64,000 nt of DNA, taken from assembly GCA_964435025.1 (NCBI GenBank), contig CAYSXL010000001.1, positions 1 through 64,000 on the forward strand, given 5' to 3'. The notes under the pieces are model-generated. The model was given only the letters and a program-made list of their open reading frames with translations, had not been told where the DNA came from and made no database searches. This document shows, one piece after another, positions 8,190 to 15,288 of this stretch (position 1 is its first letter; each line of letters opens with the position of its first letter). Made by a program: the position numbers and the translations under genes. Origin of the DNA: PWHW01 sp964435025. Its GTDB lineage: Bacteria; Patescibacteriota; Minisyncoccia; Minisyncoccales; PWPS01.

Positions 8190-9895
8190 TGGTTAGAATT
8201 ACGCATTTTTTGAATAAAGTAAAAAAAGAGACTTTGGGGGCGGAAAACCCGAAATTTTTACTGTCAAACAAAAAAGGTGATTACTTTTGGCTTGGAAACG
8301 GTGCTCCCGAAAGCAGGTACGAGGGATGGTTTTGCAACCTGGGAGATGGTGTCTTTCGAATTATCGAATCTCTTGCGATTGAGGATGCGGGAGAAGTTTT
8401 GGAATTACAGAATAAATTCACGCATTTTGAGAGAAGGCGAAAGGACTTAAACGAAACTTTGTATCTTTCTTCCTCTTCTCATACTTTCATATATGAACTA
8501 AGCAAAGAAAAAAGGGTAAATATCTTTTTTGATGTTAGACATTCTTATGATTGCAAGGAGGGAGCCGATTATACGGTGGAAAAAAAAGGGGATATGATGA
8601 TCGTTGAATTTGAAAATGGAATTTTTTTGGCTATCAAAGGAGGAGAAGGCCATAATACAAAGGAGAGTGTGGAACGTTATTATGATTATGACAAAAGAAG
8701 AAACTCCCCACCCTTTTCCAGAACCGTTTATCATGGAGTTACCATTTCCGGTAAAAGGCTTGTGTTTTCAGCCGCAAGAAGTAAGAGTGAAGCGGTGAGG
8801 GAAGCTAATAAATTGTTTGTAAAAAACATTGTTACCAATAAGGAAGAAGAAGTGGACATACAGTGTGTCAAGACAGCACTTTCCGATTTACTTGTTATCG
8901 ATCAGCCGGGAATTTATGCGGGTCTTCCTTGGTTTTTTCATTTTTGGCCTCGCGATGAGGCAGTGGCGCTCAAAGCGGTTTTGGAGATTGATAGAGAGAG
9001 AGGGAAGGAGATTTTCTTTAGGCTTTTAAATGACGCAATGAAAAAAGGCCCCGGAGGAGTAATAAATATCGATGCTGCCGGATGGCTCTTTAAAAGAGCG
9101 GAAGATATTCTGCCCCTTACAAACAAAAAAGAGAAAGAAATGATGAGTAGGGGGTTGAAGAGACATATTGAAGAACTTTTATGGTCCTTCACAGAGAGTG
9201 ATTTAGCGGTAAACAGAAATAAAGAAACGTGGATGGATAGTCTTGACAGAAGCGGAGCAAGAATCGAAATTCAGGCAATGAGGCTTAATATATATCGTTT
9301 GGCTTCTGTTTTGGCAAAAAGAAGAAGAGAGAGAAAGCTCTATAAAAAAATGGAGACACATTTAAGAAAAAAGGTAAGAAAAATATTTTTTGACGGGAAT
9401 AACCTTTATGACGGGTATTACCCCCACAAAAATATCGTGGAGAAAGTAATTAGACCCAATATCTTTATTGCCGCCTACATATATCCTCAACTTCTTACGG
9501 GAAAAGAATGGATGAACTGTTTTGATAATGCGCTTGAAGCTCTATGGCTCCCTTGGGGAGGAATAGCAACAATTGACAAGAAGAACGACAATTTCCACGA
9601 TACCCATACCGGAGAGAATCCCGGTAGTTATCATCAAGGAGATAGTTGGTTTTATGTGAATAACTTGGCAGCGATTGTGCTTTTTCGTTTAAATAAGAGA
9701 AAATATACGGGGTATATTAGTAAGATAATGGAAGCGAGCAGAGAAGAGATCTTGTCCCGGGGGGCTGTGGGAGCTCACGGAGAAGTAAGTTCCGCAAAAG
9801 AACTAAAAAGTGAGGGGTGTGTAAGTCAGGCTTGGAGCAATGCGATGTATTTGGAGGCAAAAAGGGAGATGGGAAAACAACTTCCGCGCCCTTAA
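8189..9895 (+). CDS. Amylo-alpha-1,6-glucosidase (glycogen debranching enzyme, GH133-like)
   Basis: 568 residues. The N-terminal part is a beta-rich glucan-binding domain. The C-terminal (alpha/alpha)6-barrel has PWFFHFWPRDEAV, the usual W-x-RD motif with an acidic catalytic residue, WMDSLDRSGARIEIQAM, and near the end SYHQGDSWFYVNNLAA, corresponding to the YHxGxxW motif of GDE C-terminal domains. It should hydrolyse alpha-1,6-linked glucose at glycogen branch points. The start codon overlaps the GT3 stop (TAATG). It is the last gene of the glycogen operon and ends 15 bases from the convergent OLD nuclease gene, with no visible terminator. Confidence 0.82.
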   Translation: MVRITHFLNKVKKETLGAENPKFLLSNKKGDYFWLGNGAPESRYEGWFCNLGDGVFRIIESLAIEDAGEVLELQNKFTHFERRRKDLNETLYLSSSSHTFIYELSKEKRVNIFFDVRHSYDCKEGADYTVEKKGDMMIVEFENGIFLAIKGGEGHNTKESVERYYDYDKRRNSPPFSRTVYHGVTISGKRLVFSAARSKSEAVREANKLFVKNIVTNKEEEVDIQCVKTALSDLLVIDQPGIYAGLPWFFHFWPRDEAVALKAVLEIDRERGKEIFFRLLNDAMKKGPGGVINIDAAGWLFKRAEDILPLTNKKEKEMMSRGLKRHIEELLWSFTESDLAVNRNKETWMDSLDRSGARIEIQAMRLNIYRLASVLAKRRRERKLYKKMETHLRKKVRKIFFDGNNLYDGYYPHKNIVEKVIRPNIFIAAYIYPQLLTGKEWMNCFDNALEALWLPWGGIATIDKKNDNFHDTHTGENPGSYHQGDSWFYVNNLAAIVLFRLNKRKYTGYISKIMEASREEILSRGAVGAHGEVSSAKELKSEGCVSQAWSNAMYLEAKREMGKQLPRP

Positions 9896-9910
9896 GTATC
9901 GTTCCTTTTA

Positions 9911-11164
9911 CTATATGGTTTCGATTATCTCTTTAATTGTTTCCATATTTTTCCCACCGAGATCTTTTCGGGTTATTTTTCGGGAAACGTAAAGAGCTGC
10001 GAGAGGTTTACTTTCTTTACTTTTGTATCGTGTGGGGTAGGTCTGCTCCAAGTCTCTTTTCAGGATAAAAATTTCTTTCTCTTTCAGTTTTTCTAATTTA
10101 TCTTGAAGTGTCATATTTTTGTTTATCTTGGGAAAACTCTTTACTTTCCGCAGAGAGGTGGAATTTATTGCGTCTTTATCAAGCATAATCGCATAAGGAA
10201 TATCAAAAATTTCACAAAGTATGGAATAAATGTCGACGGAACCTTTTCCGCTCGTATAAACTACTTTTATATCCTTATTTTTCCGATAAAATTTGTTTAG
10301 CATTTCGCGCATAAAGATGCGATCGGAGACCCCCTCTACAAGGAGAACTTTATCCGCAAAGAGCATTGCGGAATTGTCGTCGTTTATCTCTTGCATAAAA
10401 CGATCAATGTCTATGTTTCTCTTATGAAACCCGTGTACGCATGTGCTGTAATCCTTGTTTCTTGCCACTCGCCAAGTGTAAGGTAAATATTTGGCCTGCA
10501 CGAAAGAAGGGTGGTGCGTGGTGAAGAAGATTTGCTTTTCCCGGCATTTTTTTTCCAGAACGTATAAAAACCTTCTTATTATAGAAGGATGGAGATGAGC
10601 TTCCGGCTCATCAATTAGGATGATTTTATAACGTGGGTGGAAGACATAAAAGAGGATAACAAAGAGCCTTTTAAAACCGGCGCCAATCCTTTTGGGCGAA
10701 CGTTTTTTCTTGTCGGCGTAAATATTGAAAACAAACAACTCTTCGCTTATTTCCATTTCTTTAAAATAATCCTCGATAGTGGAAGAAAAAGCATCATATT
10801 CCTTGGGGTGCTTCTCTTTGAATTCTTTTAGATTATTTGCTACCTCCGTGTAGTCTACTTTACCATCTATCCGTACGAAAAATTTTCCCATATCCGGAAT
10901 TCCGGGCTTGCTAAACTCTCCTTTTTGAAAAGCAAGAGTGTGACGTTTTCCGTTATTGGAGATGGTAATACTGATATCCGTATCTTTGTCGAAGAAACGT
11001 TCTTTCTCCGGATCTTTAACAAAAAAAAGGTTTATCGCATCAAGGACGTTTGTTTTTCCCGCGTTGTTCGGGCCAACAAGAATTTGGAAATTCGAAAAAT
11101 CCCGAAGGTGAACCGGAGCTTTAATGCTTTTGTAGTGGTTGATGTTAATTTCTTCCAATTTCAT
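9911..11164 (-). CDS. OLD-family ATP-dependent endonuclease (AAA ATPase plus TOPRIM)
   Basis: 417 residues from the chosen start. An ABC/RecF-type ATPase half has Walker A GPNNAGKT (residues 31-38), IILIDEPEAHLHP as Walker B with the D-loop, and FFTTHHPSF as the switch His region. A TOPRIM half follows, with KVLLVEGVSDR (metal-binding Glu) and IMLDKDA as the acidic pair. OLD proteins cleave or nick DNA and act in phage exclusion or repair. No helicase, reverse transcriptase or other partner lies next to it, so it is a single-gene (class 1-like) case. Start: ATG at 11173 and TTG at 11182 are also in frame; I choose 11164 because a perfect TATAAT ends seven bases before it, which would make a leaderless mRNA. 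Confidence 0.8.
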   Translation of the reverse strand: MKLEEININHYKSIKAPVHLRDFSNFQILVGPNNAGKTNVLDAINLFFVKDPEKERFFDKDTDISITISNNGKRHTLAFQKGEFSKPGIPDMGKFFVRIDGKVDYTEVANNLKEFKEKHPKEYDAFSSTIEDYFKEMEISEELFVFNIYADKKKRSPKRIGAGFKRLFVILFYVFHPRYKIILIDEPEAHLHPSIIRRFLYVLEKKCREKQIFFTTHHPSFVQAKYLPYTWRVARNKDYSTCVHGFHKRNIDIDRFMQEINDDNSAMLFADKVLLVEGVSDRIFMREMLNKFYRKNKDIKVVYTSGKGSVDIYSILCEIFDIPYAIMLDKDAINSTSLRKVKSFPKINKNMTLQDKLEKLKEKEIFILKRDLEQTYPTRYKSKESKPLAALYVSRKITRKDLGGKNMETIKEIIETI

Positions 11165-11171
11165 TACGACC

Positions 11172-11177
11172 ATTATA
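11172..11177 (-). promoter_or_regulatory. -10 box giving a probable leaderless OLD mRNA
   Basis: Perfect TATAAT on the minus strand, seven bases before ATG 11164, with no Shine-Dalgarno sequence. No good -35 is seen at the right distance, so promoter strength is uncertain. Confidence 0.45.
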
Positions 11178-11231
11178 TACAACTTTCACAAAAAAGAAAT
11201 ATGATAATTTTCAGTTTTGGGGAGAAAGGGG

Positions 11232-11259
11232 TTGCATAATTGGAAAAACTATCTATAAT
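11232..11259 (+). promoter_or_regulatory. Sigma70-type promoter for the acidic membrane protein
   Basis: TTGCAT, a 16-base spacer and a perfect TATAAT. The predicted start near 11266 gives a leader of about 38 bases before the ATG at 11304. It is divergent from the OLD gene. Confidence 0.7.
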
Positions 11260-11303
11260 GGACAAAGGTAAAAAGGTCGAGTTATACGTAAAAAAAAATC
11301 GGT

Positions 11304-11582
11304 ATGGATACCAAAAAAATACTTATTGTTATCGCGATAGTTTTGGGTATAGTTGTTATTGTTGCCGCTTTCTCGCTTATGAGTGAGCCTGCGGAATTCG
11401 AATTTGAAGAGGATGAGGACCTCTTGGAAGAAGATCCTTTTGATTTCGAAGATGAAGAAACTGACGTAGAAGAAGAGGTTGTAGATGAAGACGAGGAAGA
11501 CGAAGATGAGGAAGCTGACGAGGAAGATGAGGAAGAGGAAGAAGACGAGGAAGAAGACGAGGAAGAAGGAGCGGAATACTAA
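11304..11582 (+). CDS. Small single-pass membrane protein with poly-Asp/Glu tail
   Basis: 92 residues: a short basic N-terminus, one membrane helix (about residues 6-25), then roughly 65 residues that are almost all Glu and Asp. I know no family for it, and low complexity would mask homology. The positive-inside rule places the acidic tail outside the membrane. The tail could bind divalent cations or basic surface polymers, but this is a guess. Coding status is supported by a good promoter before it and a perfect terminator after it, so it is its own transcription unit. Two similar designs occur at 38491-38889 and 49289-49591. Confidence 0.7.
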   Translation: MDTKKILIVIAIVLGIVVIVAAFSLMSEPAEFEFEEDEDLLEEDPFDFEDEETDVEEEVVDEDEEDEDEEADEEDEEEEEDEEEDEEEGAEY

Positions 11583-11609
11583 AGATTACTTCTTCTAAAT
11601 TGAAAATTT

Positions 11610-11640
11610 AAAAAGCCCTCTCCCTGAGGGCTTTTTATAT
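11610..11640 (+). terminator. Strong rho-independent terminator
   Basis: Perfect 11-bp stem AAAAAGCCCTC / GAGGGCTTTTT with a 5-base loop, ending in a T-tract. It closes the acidic membrane protein gene. Confidence 0.9.
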
Positions 11641-11674
11641 TGCCAACCCATTTGCAATGTGATAGAGTTTGAAA

Positions 11675-12712
11675 ATGTCTTTAAAGTTTAAAATAACCGT
11701 AGTTGGCGGGACGATTATCGGTTTAGCGCTCTTTACATGGGGGCTTACTTTTCTTGGCAATAAGTACTTTCCAAGAGAGGAGAGTGTGACAGTAAATGAA
11801 GCTTCGGTTGTTGCGGAAAGCTGGATAAAAAATTTTTCTTCTTCTTACCCTCTTTACGGCAAGGATCTCCAGCTCGTAGAAGAAAGAGGGAGAGGTAGAG
11901 GAGAATACGAATTCGTTTTTGAATTTGTTACGGAAAACCCCGAGTACGGGAAAAGGAAAAACGAAATGTTTATACAAACCAAGGAAACAGAAGTTGTAAC
12001 TGCGATAACCAACGAGGTGTTTAACGAAATGAGCAGGGAGTATATAGAAAAGGAAGCTACCGTTCTCGTTTATCTTGTTACAAAAGAGGACGGAGAAGAG
12101 GAGGAAGTGGTATCCGTGGAGAGAGTGGTGACAGAATCGGAAAAGAATGAGGAGGATGTTCTCATGGAACTTTTAAGCGGTCCGACGGAAGAAGAGATGC
12201 AAGCGGGATACGATACCTCGATCGGTGGGAATATCGAACTTTATTCCTTTGATATTGAAGGAAGAACGGCGTACATCGAGTTAAGTGTTGGTTTAAATGA
12301 GCTTTCCACTTTGGCGAGAGAGCAGATAGAAAATACGGTAATGCAGTTTAATACCATAGATACCGTAGAAGAACCGAAAAGAAAGGAAGTGGTTAAACTT
12401 GAGTTGGAAGGAATCCCGGAAGGATTTATCTTTGAAAGAGATATGAAAGAAGGAGATAAGGGTGAAGATGTTAAATATCTTCAAATTATGTTAAACGCCG
12501 ACCCGGACACGAAAATAGCGGAAAGGGGGCCGGGTTCTCCCGGAGAGGAAACAGAGTATCTTGGACCCGCCACAGTGAAAGCATTAATGTCTTTTCAAAG
12601 AAAGTACGCGGATGAAGTTTTGGAACCTGCCGGACTTACTTTGGCTACGGGGGTTGTGGACGAGCACACCAGAGATAAACTAAACGCTATATTAGAAGCA
12701 AGCGGTTGGTAA
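11675..12712 (+). CDS. GerMN-domain protein with C-terminal peptidoglycan-binding domain
   Basis: 345 residues: a membrane anchor (about residues 8-27), a linker domain shared with the next gene (VVAESWIKN...), a GerMN domain (about 130-235) with LMELLSGPTEEEMQAGYDTS, and a C-terminal PG_binding_1-type domain (EGDKGEDVKYLQIMLN ... GPATVKALMSFQRKY ... GVVDEHTRDKLN). The protein is therefore exported, anchored by its N-terminus, and binds the wall. GerMN domains occur in GerM and LpqB, and in many non-sporulating bacteria, so the name does not imply sporulation. The start is the ATG after a TTG in the same frame; neither has a clear Shine-Dalgarno sequence. It is a tandem paralogue of the following gene. 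Confidence 0.75.
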   Translation: MSLKFKITVVGGTIIGLALFTWGLTFLGNKYFPREESVTVNEASVVAESWIKNFSSSYPLYGKDLQLVEERGRGRGEYEFVFEFVTENPEYGKRKNEMFIQTKETEVVTAITNEVFNEMSREYIEKEATVLVYLVTKEDGEEEEVVSVERVVTESEKNEEDVLMELLSGPTEEEMQAGYDTSIGGNIELYSFDIEGRTAYIELSVGLNELSTLAREQIENTVMQFNTIDTVEEPKRKEVVKLELEGIPEGFIFERDMKEGDKGEDVKYLQIMLNADPDTKIAERGPGSPGEETEYLGPATVKALMSFQRKYADEVLEPAGLTLATGVVDEHTRDKLNAILEASGW

Positions 12713-12755
12713 TAAAATTAAAAAAGGTCGAATTTATTAGTAAGTAAATAAGAAT

Positions 12756-13532
12756 ATGTTGAATAAAATAGCTGCAGTAGTCGTAATTTTTGCCGTAGTC
12801 GCTCTTGTCGGGTTTTTTATTTCCACCCTGGAGGCTCCGGAGCAGTTAGAGGAGGATTCGACCGTGGTTGCGGAAGAGTGGGTTCGTGATAATGCATCAA
12901 CCTTTGTAGAGAGAGGAGGTGCGGAACTCGAACACGTTAGCGAAGTTGAAGTTGAAGACGGCGTGTTTGAAGTTGAATTCACTTTCGAAACGGATTTTGC
13001 CGGGTACGGACCGGTCGATGAGGAAGAAATGTACGCGCAGGTTATAACCGAACATTCGATTTTGGTAGTTGTTGAGGACGGTGAAGTCGTTAGTGCGATA
13101 ACGAGCGGAGAGTTCGATGAGATAACAGAGGAAGAGATTGAAAAAGAAAAAGTCGACGAAACAATTTCTTTTGATGTTTATTTTGTGCTTGTTGAGGATG
13201 GGCAGGAGGAAATTGTGCCGGTAGAAAGAGAAGTTGATTATACGCAGGAAGTTGGAAGAGTTTCTCTCGAGGAGCTTTTGAAAGGACCAACCGAGAACGA
13301 AAAGGAAGAAGGGTATTCCACCTCGATAGAAGAAGACACGGAGCTTCTCTCCCTTCATATTGAGGAGAGGGTGGCATATGCCGATTTTAGCGAAGAACTG
13401 GAGGTGGATGGAGGTTCCGCACTGGTGATGGGTATTCGAGATCAGATAACGGAAACTCTTACTCAATTTGACAGTGTGGACGAGGTTGAAATCAGTATTG
13501 AGGGTGAGACGGAAGACATTCTTCAACCATAA
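12756..13532 (+). CDS. GerMN-domain membrane-anchored protein
   Basis: 258 residues. An N-terminal membrane segment (about 4-24) is followed by the same domain order as the preceding gene: VVAEEWVRDNASTF, an acidic beta-rich stretch, then a GerMN domain with LEELLKGPTENEKEEGYSTS near residues 170-190. It stops after the GerMN domain and has no peptidoglycan-binding repeat. The two genes look like products of a tandem duplication in which one copy gained or the other lost the wall-binding module. The protein is very acidic and probably extracytoplasmic. A clear terminator follows it, so the pair forms one unit. Its partner and role are unknown. Confidence 0.7.
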   Translation: MLNKIAAVVVIFAVVALVGFFISTLEAPEQLEEDSTVVAEEWVRDNASTFVERGGAELEHVSEVEVEDGVFEVEFTFETDFAGYGPVDEEEMYAQVITEHSILVVVEDGEVVSAITSGEFDEITEEEIEKEKVDETISFDVYFVLVEDGQEEIVPVEREVDYTQEVGRVSLEELLKGPTENEKEEGYSTSIEEDTELLSLHIEERVAYADFSEELEVDGGSALVMGIRDQITETLTQFDSVDEVEISIEGETEDILQP

Positions 13533-13553
13533 ACACCGAGCGGAATTTGATAG

Positions 13554-13585
13554 AAACAGCGGTACATTTTGTACCGCTGTTTTTT
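13554..13585 (+). terminator. Strong rho-independent terminator after the GerMN pair
   Basis: Perfect 13-bp stem AAACAGCGGTACA / TGTACCGCTGTTT with a 3-base loop and further T residues. Confidence 0.9.
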
Positions 13586-13616
13586 AAAAGAGCAATATAG
13601 TGTAGAATAACGGAAT

Positions 13617-14474
13617 ATGACAAATCCGAGAATAGGAGCACATATTTCAATCGCGGGAGGGCTTAATGAAAGCATTAAACGCGGAAAAAAAATGGGGGTA
13701 GAGTGTATGCAGATATTTGCCGGGAGCCCCCGGAGATACGAGATTTCTCATCCTTCCGAAAAAGAAATTAAAGAGTTTCGCAAGCTTTTAAAGGAGAGCG
13801 ATATATATCCCGTCTATGTTCATGCAAATTACCCGCTAAATCTTGCTTCCGAGGATGAAATGATACGAAAAAAATCTTTAAAGAATATTGAAGAAACACT
13901 TAAATTAGTCTCATTACTGGGTTTACAGGGATTAATTTATCATCCGGGGTCTCCAAAGGGGGGAGATAAGAAAAAAGCTATTTTAAGGGAAATAGGAAAT
14001 ATAAAAAAAGTTCTTGCAAATACTCCCGCGGACTCCGTGCTTATTTTGGAGAATACCGCAGGAGAAAAAAAGATTGGAACCAATCCAAGAGAAGTGGGCT
14101 ATATTTTCGGCAGTATCAACTCTTCACGGCTTAGAGTTTGTGTTGACACTGCGCATTCGTTTGAAGCGGGAAATATTACCAATTTCAGTATACCGGAAAT
14201 AAGAAAATGGATTTCTTCTTGGGAAAAGGAGGTAGGTGCTTGTAATATCTCACTCCTCCATATAAATGATTCCGCTACTACCGTAGGCTCGCAACACGAT
14301 CGTCACGAAAACATAGGAAACGGTCATATTGGAAGAAAGGGATTTACCAACTTAATAAGCGTTGAAAAAGCAAGAAACATTCCTTGGATTTTGGAAGTAC
14401 CCGGATTTGACGGAAGGGGGCCGGACAAAAAGAATGTAGATATATTAAAAAAGATAAGAAGGCAGAAACTATAA
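13617..14474 (+). CDS. nfo: Endonuclease IV (AP endonuclease)
   Basis: 285 residues, the normal length for Nfo. The start RIGAHISIAGGL, VHANYPLNLAS, LIYHPGSPKGG, ILENTAG, CVDTAHSFEAG, LLHINDSATTVGSQHDRHENIG, and ILEVPGFDG contain the His, Glu and Asp ligands of the three-zinc site, all present. The enzyme cleaves 5' to abasic sites in base-excision repair, which fits the uracil-DNA glycosylase and other repair genes further along. No Shine-Dalgarno sequence is seen; a TAGAAT box lies eight bases before the ATG, compatible with a leaderless transcript. The preceding terminator separates it from the GerMN pair. Confidence 0.95.
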   Translation: MTNPRIGAHISIAGGLNESIKRGKKMGVECMQIFAGSPRRYEISHPSEKEIKEFRKLLKESDIYPVYVHANYPLNLASEDEMIRKKSLKNIEETLKLVSLLGLQGLIYHPGSPKGGDKKKAILREIGNIKKVLANTPADSVLILENTAGEKKIGTNPREVGYIFGSINSSRLRVCVDTAHSFEAGNITNFSIPEIRKWISSWEKEVGACNISLLHINDSATTVGSQHDRHENIGNGHIGRKGFTNLISVEKARNIPWILEVPGFDGRGPDKKNVDILKKIRRQKL

Positions 14475-14547
14475 ATTGTGAAGTTTGCTTTTTCTCCTTT
14501 TTAAATATAAAATGAACGAAGTTTATTAGTTTAATTTGTTATAAGTT

Positions 14548-14979
14548 ATGAAAAAAGTAGTTGTTGGAGGAACTTTTGACCTGTTACACAGAGGACATAG
14601 AGAGTTTTTAACCAAAGCGTCGTCTTTGGGAGAGCTTAAAATAGGACTTACTTCCGATGAGATGGCAAAAAGAACAAAAGGAGTGGAGGTGGAGAAATAC
14701 GAGGAACGTGAAAAGAATCTTCTGGAACTTTTTCCAAAAGCGAAAATAGAGAAAATCGATGATCCGGTAGGCTTTGCTCTTTATGAGGATTTTGATTTTA
14801 TTGTAGTTTCTTTAGAAACGAGGTCACGCGCGGAAAAAATAAACAGTAAAAGAAAAGACAACGGAAAAAACGAAATGGAAATTGTGGAAGTGGACTTTGT
14901 TCTTGCTACAGACGGTAATCCGGTTTCTTCTTCCAGGATAAGAAAAAACGAAATTGATAAGGAGGGGAAATTAATTTAG
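14548..14979 (+). CDS. Archaeal-type phosphopantetheine adenylyltransferase-like nucleotidyltransferase
   Basis: 143 residues. It begins with the nucleotidyltransferase motif GGTFDLLHRGH (residues 7-17, HxxH type) and ends with SSSRIRK (127-133), the second nucleotide-binding motif. The intervening pattern (IGLTSDEMAKR, DPVGFALYEDFDFIVVSLET, MEIVEVDFVLATDGNPVSS) is the archaeal/eukaryotic PPAT style rather than bacterial CoaD. The expected reaction would be ATP plus phosphopantetheine to dephospho-CoA. No other CoA gene is in the window, so the actual acceptor could differ. The next gene starts four bases after the stop. A transfer from archaea is possible but cannot be shown here. Confidence 0.7.
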   Translation: MKKVVVGGTFDLLHRGHREFLTKASSLGELKIGLTSDEMAKRTKGVEVEKYEEREKNLLELFPKAKIEKIDDPVGFALYEDFDFIVVSLETRSRAEKINSKRKDNGKNEMEIVEVDFVLATDGNPVSSSRIRKNEIDKEGKLI

Positions 14980-14982
14980 CCT

Positions 14983-15288
14983 ATGAAAAATTTCATGGAT
15001 TTTCGTGAAATTTTGGAGGTAATTGCAAAAGCCGTGAAAAAAAAGGAAACGGTGGAAATTTACTATCCGGAAACGGAAAGCTCTTTAGAGGGGTGGAGGG
15101 AGGTTATTCCCTTCAGCCTTACTACCGATATTCCTCCCGACGGTGAAGTTCTTGTGTACGGCAAAGACAGATTAAGCCCGGGTCATATTTTTAACGCTTA
15201 TTTGACAAATGGAGAAGATAAAGAGATACGCTCCTTTATTATCGGAAAGATAAAATTTGCTCGTTCAACAAAAAGAAAACATGAATGA
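14983..15288 (+). CDS. Small WYL-like hypothetical protein
   Basis: 101 residues, soluble. EILEVIAKAVKKKETVEIYY, then a conserved-looking REVIPFSLTTD and RSFIIGKIKFA, loosely resemble the beta-barrel WYL domain that binds ligands or nucleic acids in transcription regulators, but without a helix-turn-helix. This is a weak similarity by eye. The gene lies between the PPAT-like gene and a histidine kinase and overlaps the kinase start by eight bases, so the three are probably co-transcribed. A role as a small regulator or sensor accessory is possible. Confidence 0.55.
   Translation: MKNFMDFREILEVIAKAVKKKETVEIYYPETESSLEGWREVIPFSLTTDIPPDGEVLVYGKDRLSPGHIFNAYLTNGEDKEIRSFIIGKIKFARSTKRKHE

Noticed and set aside
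1943..8906. TGA recoded as glycine
   Set aside because: TGA ends several genes exactly where the family ends (transglutaminase-like, GH57, murI) and lies in ATGA start/stop overlaps.
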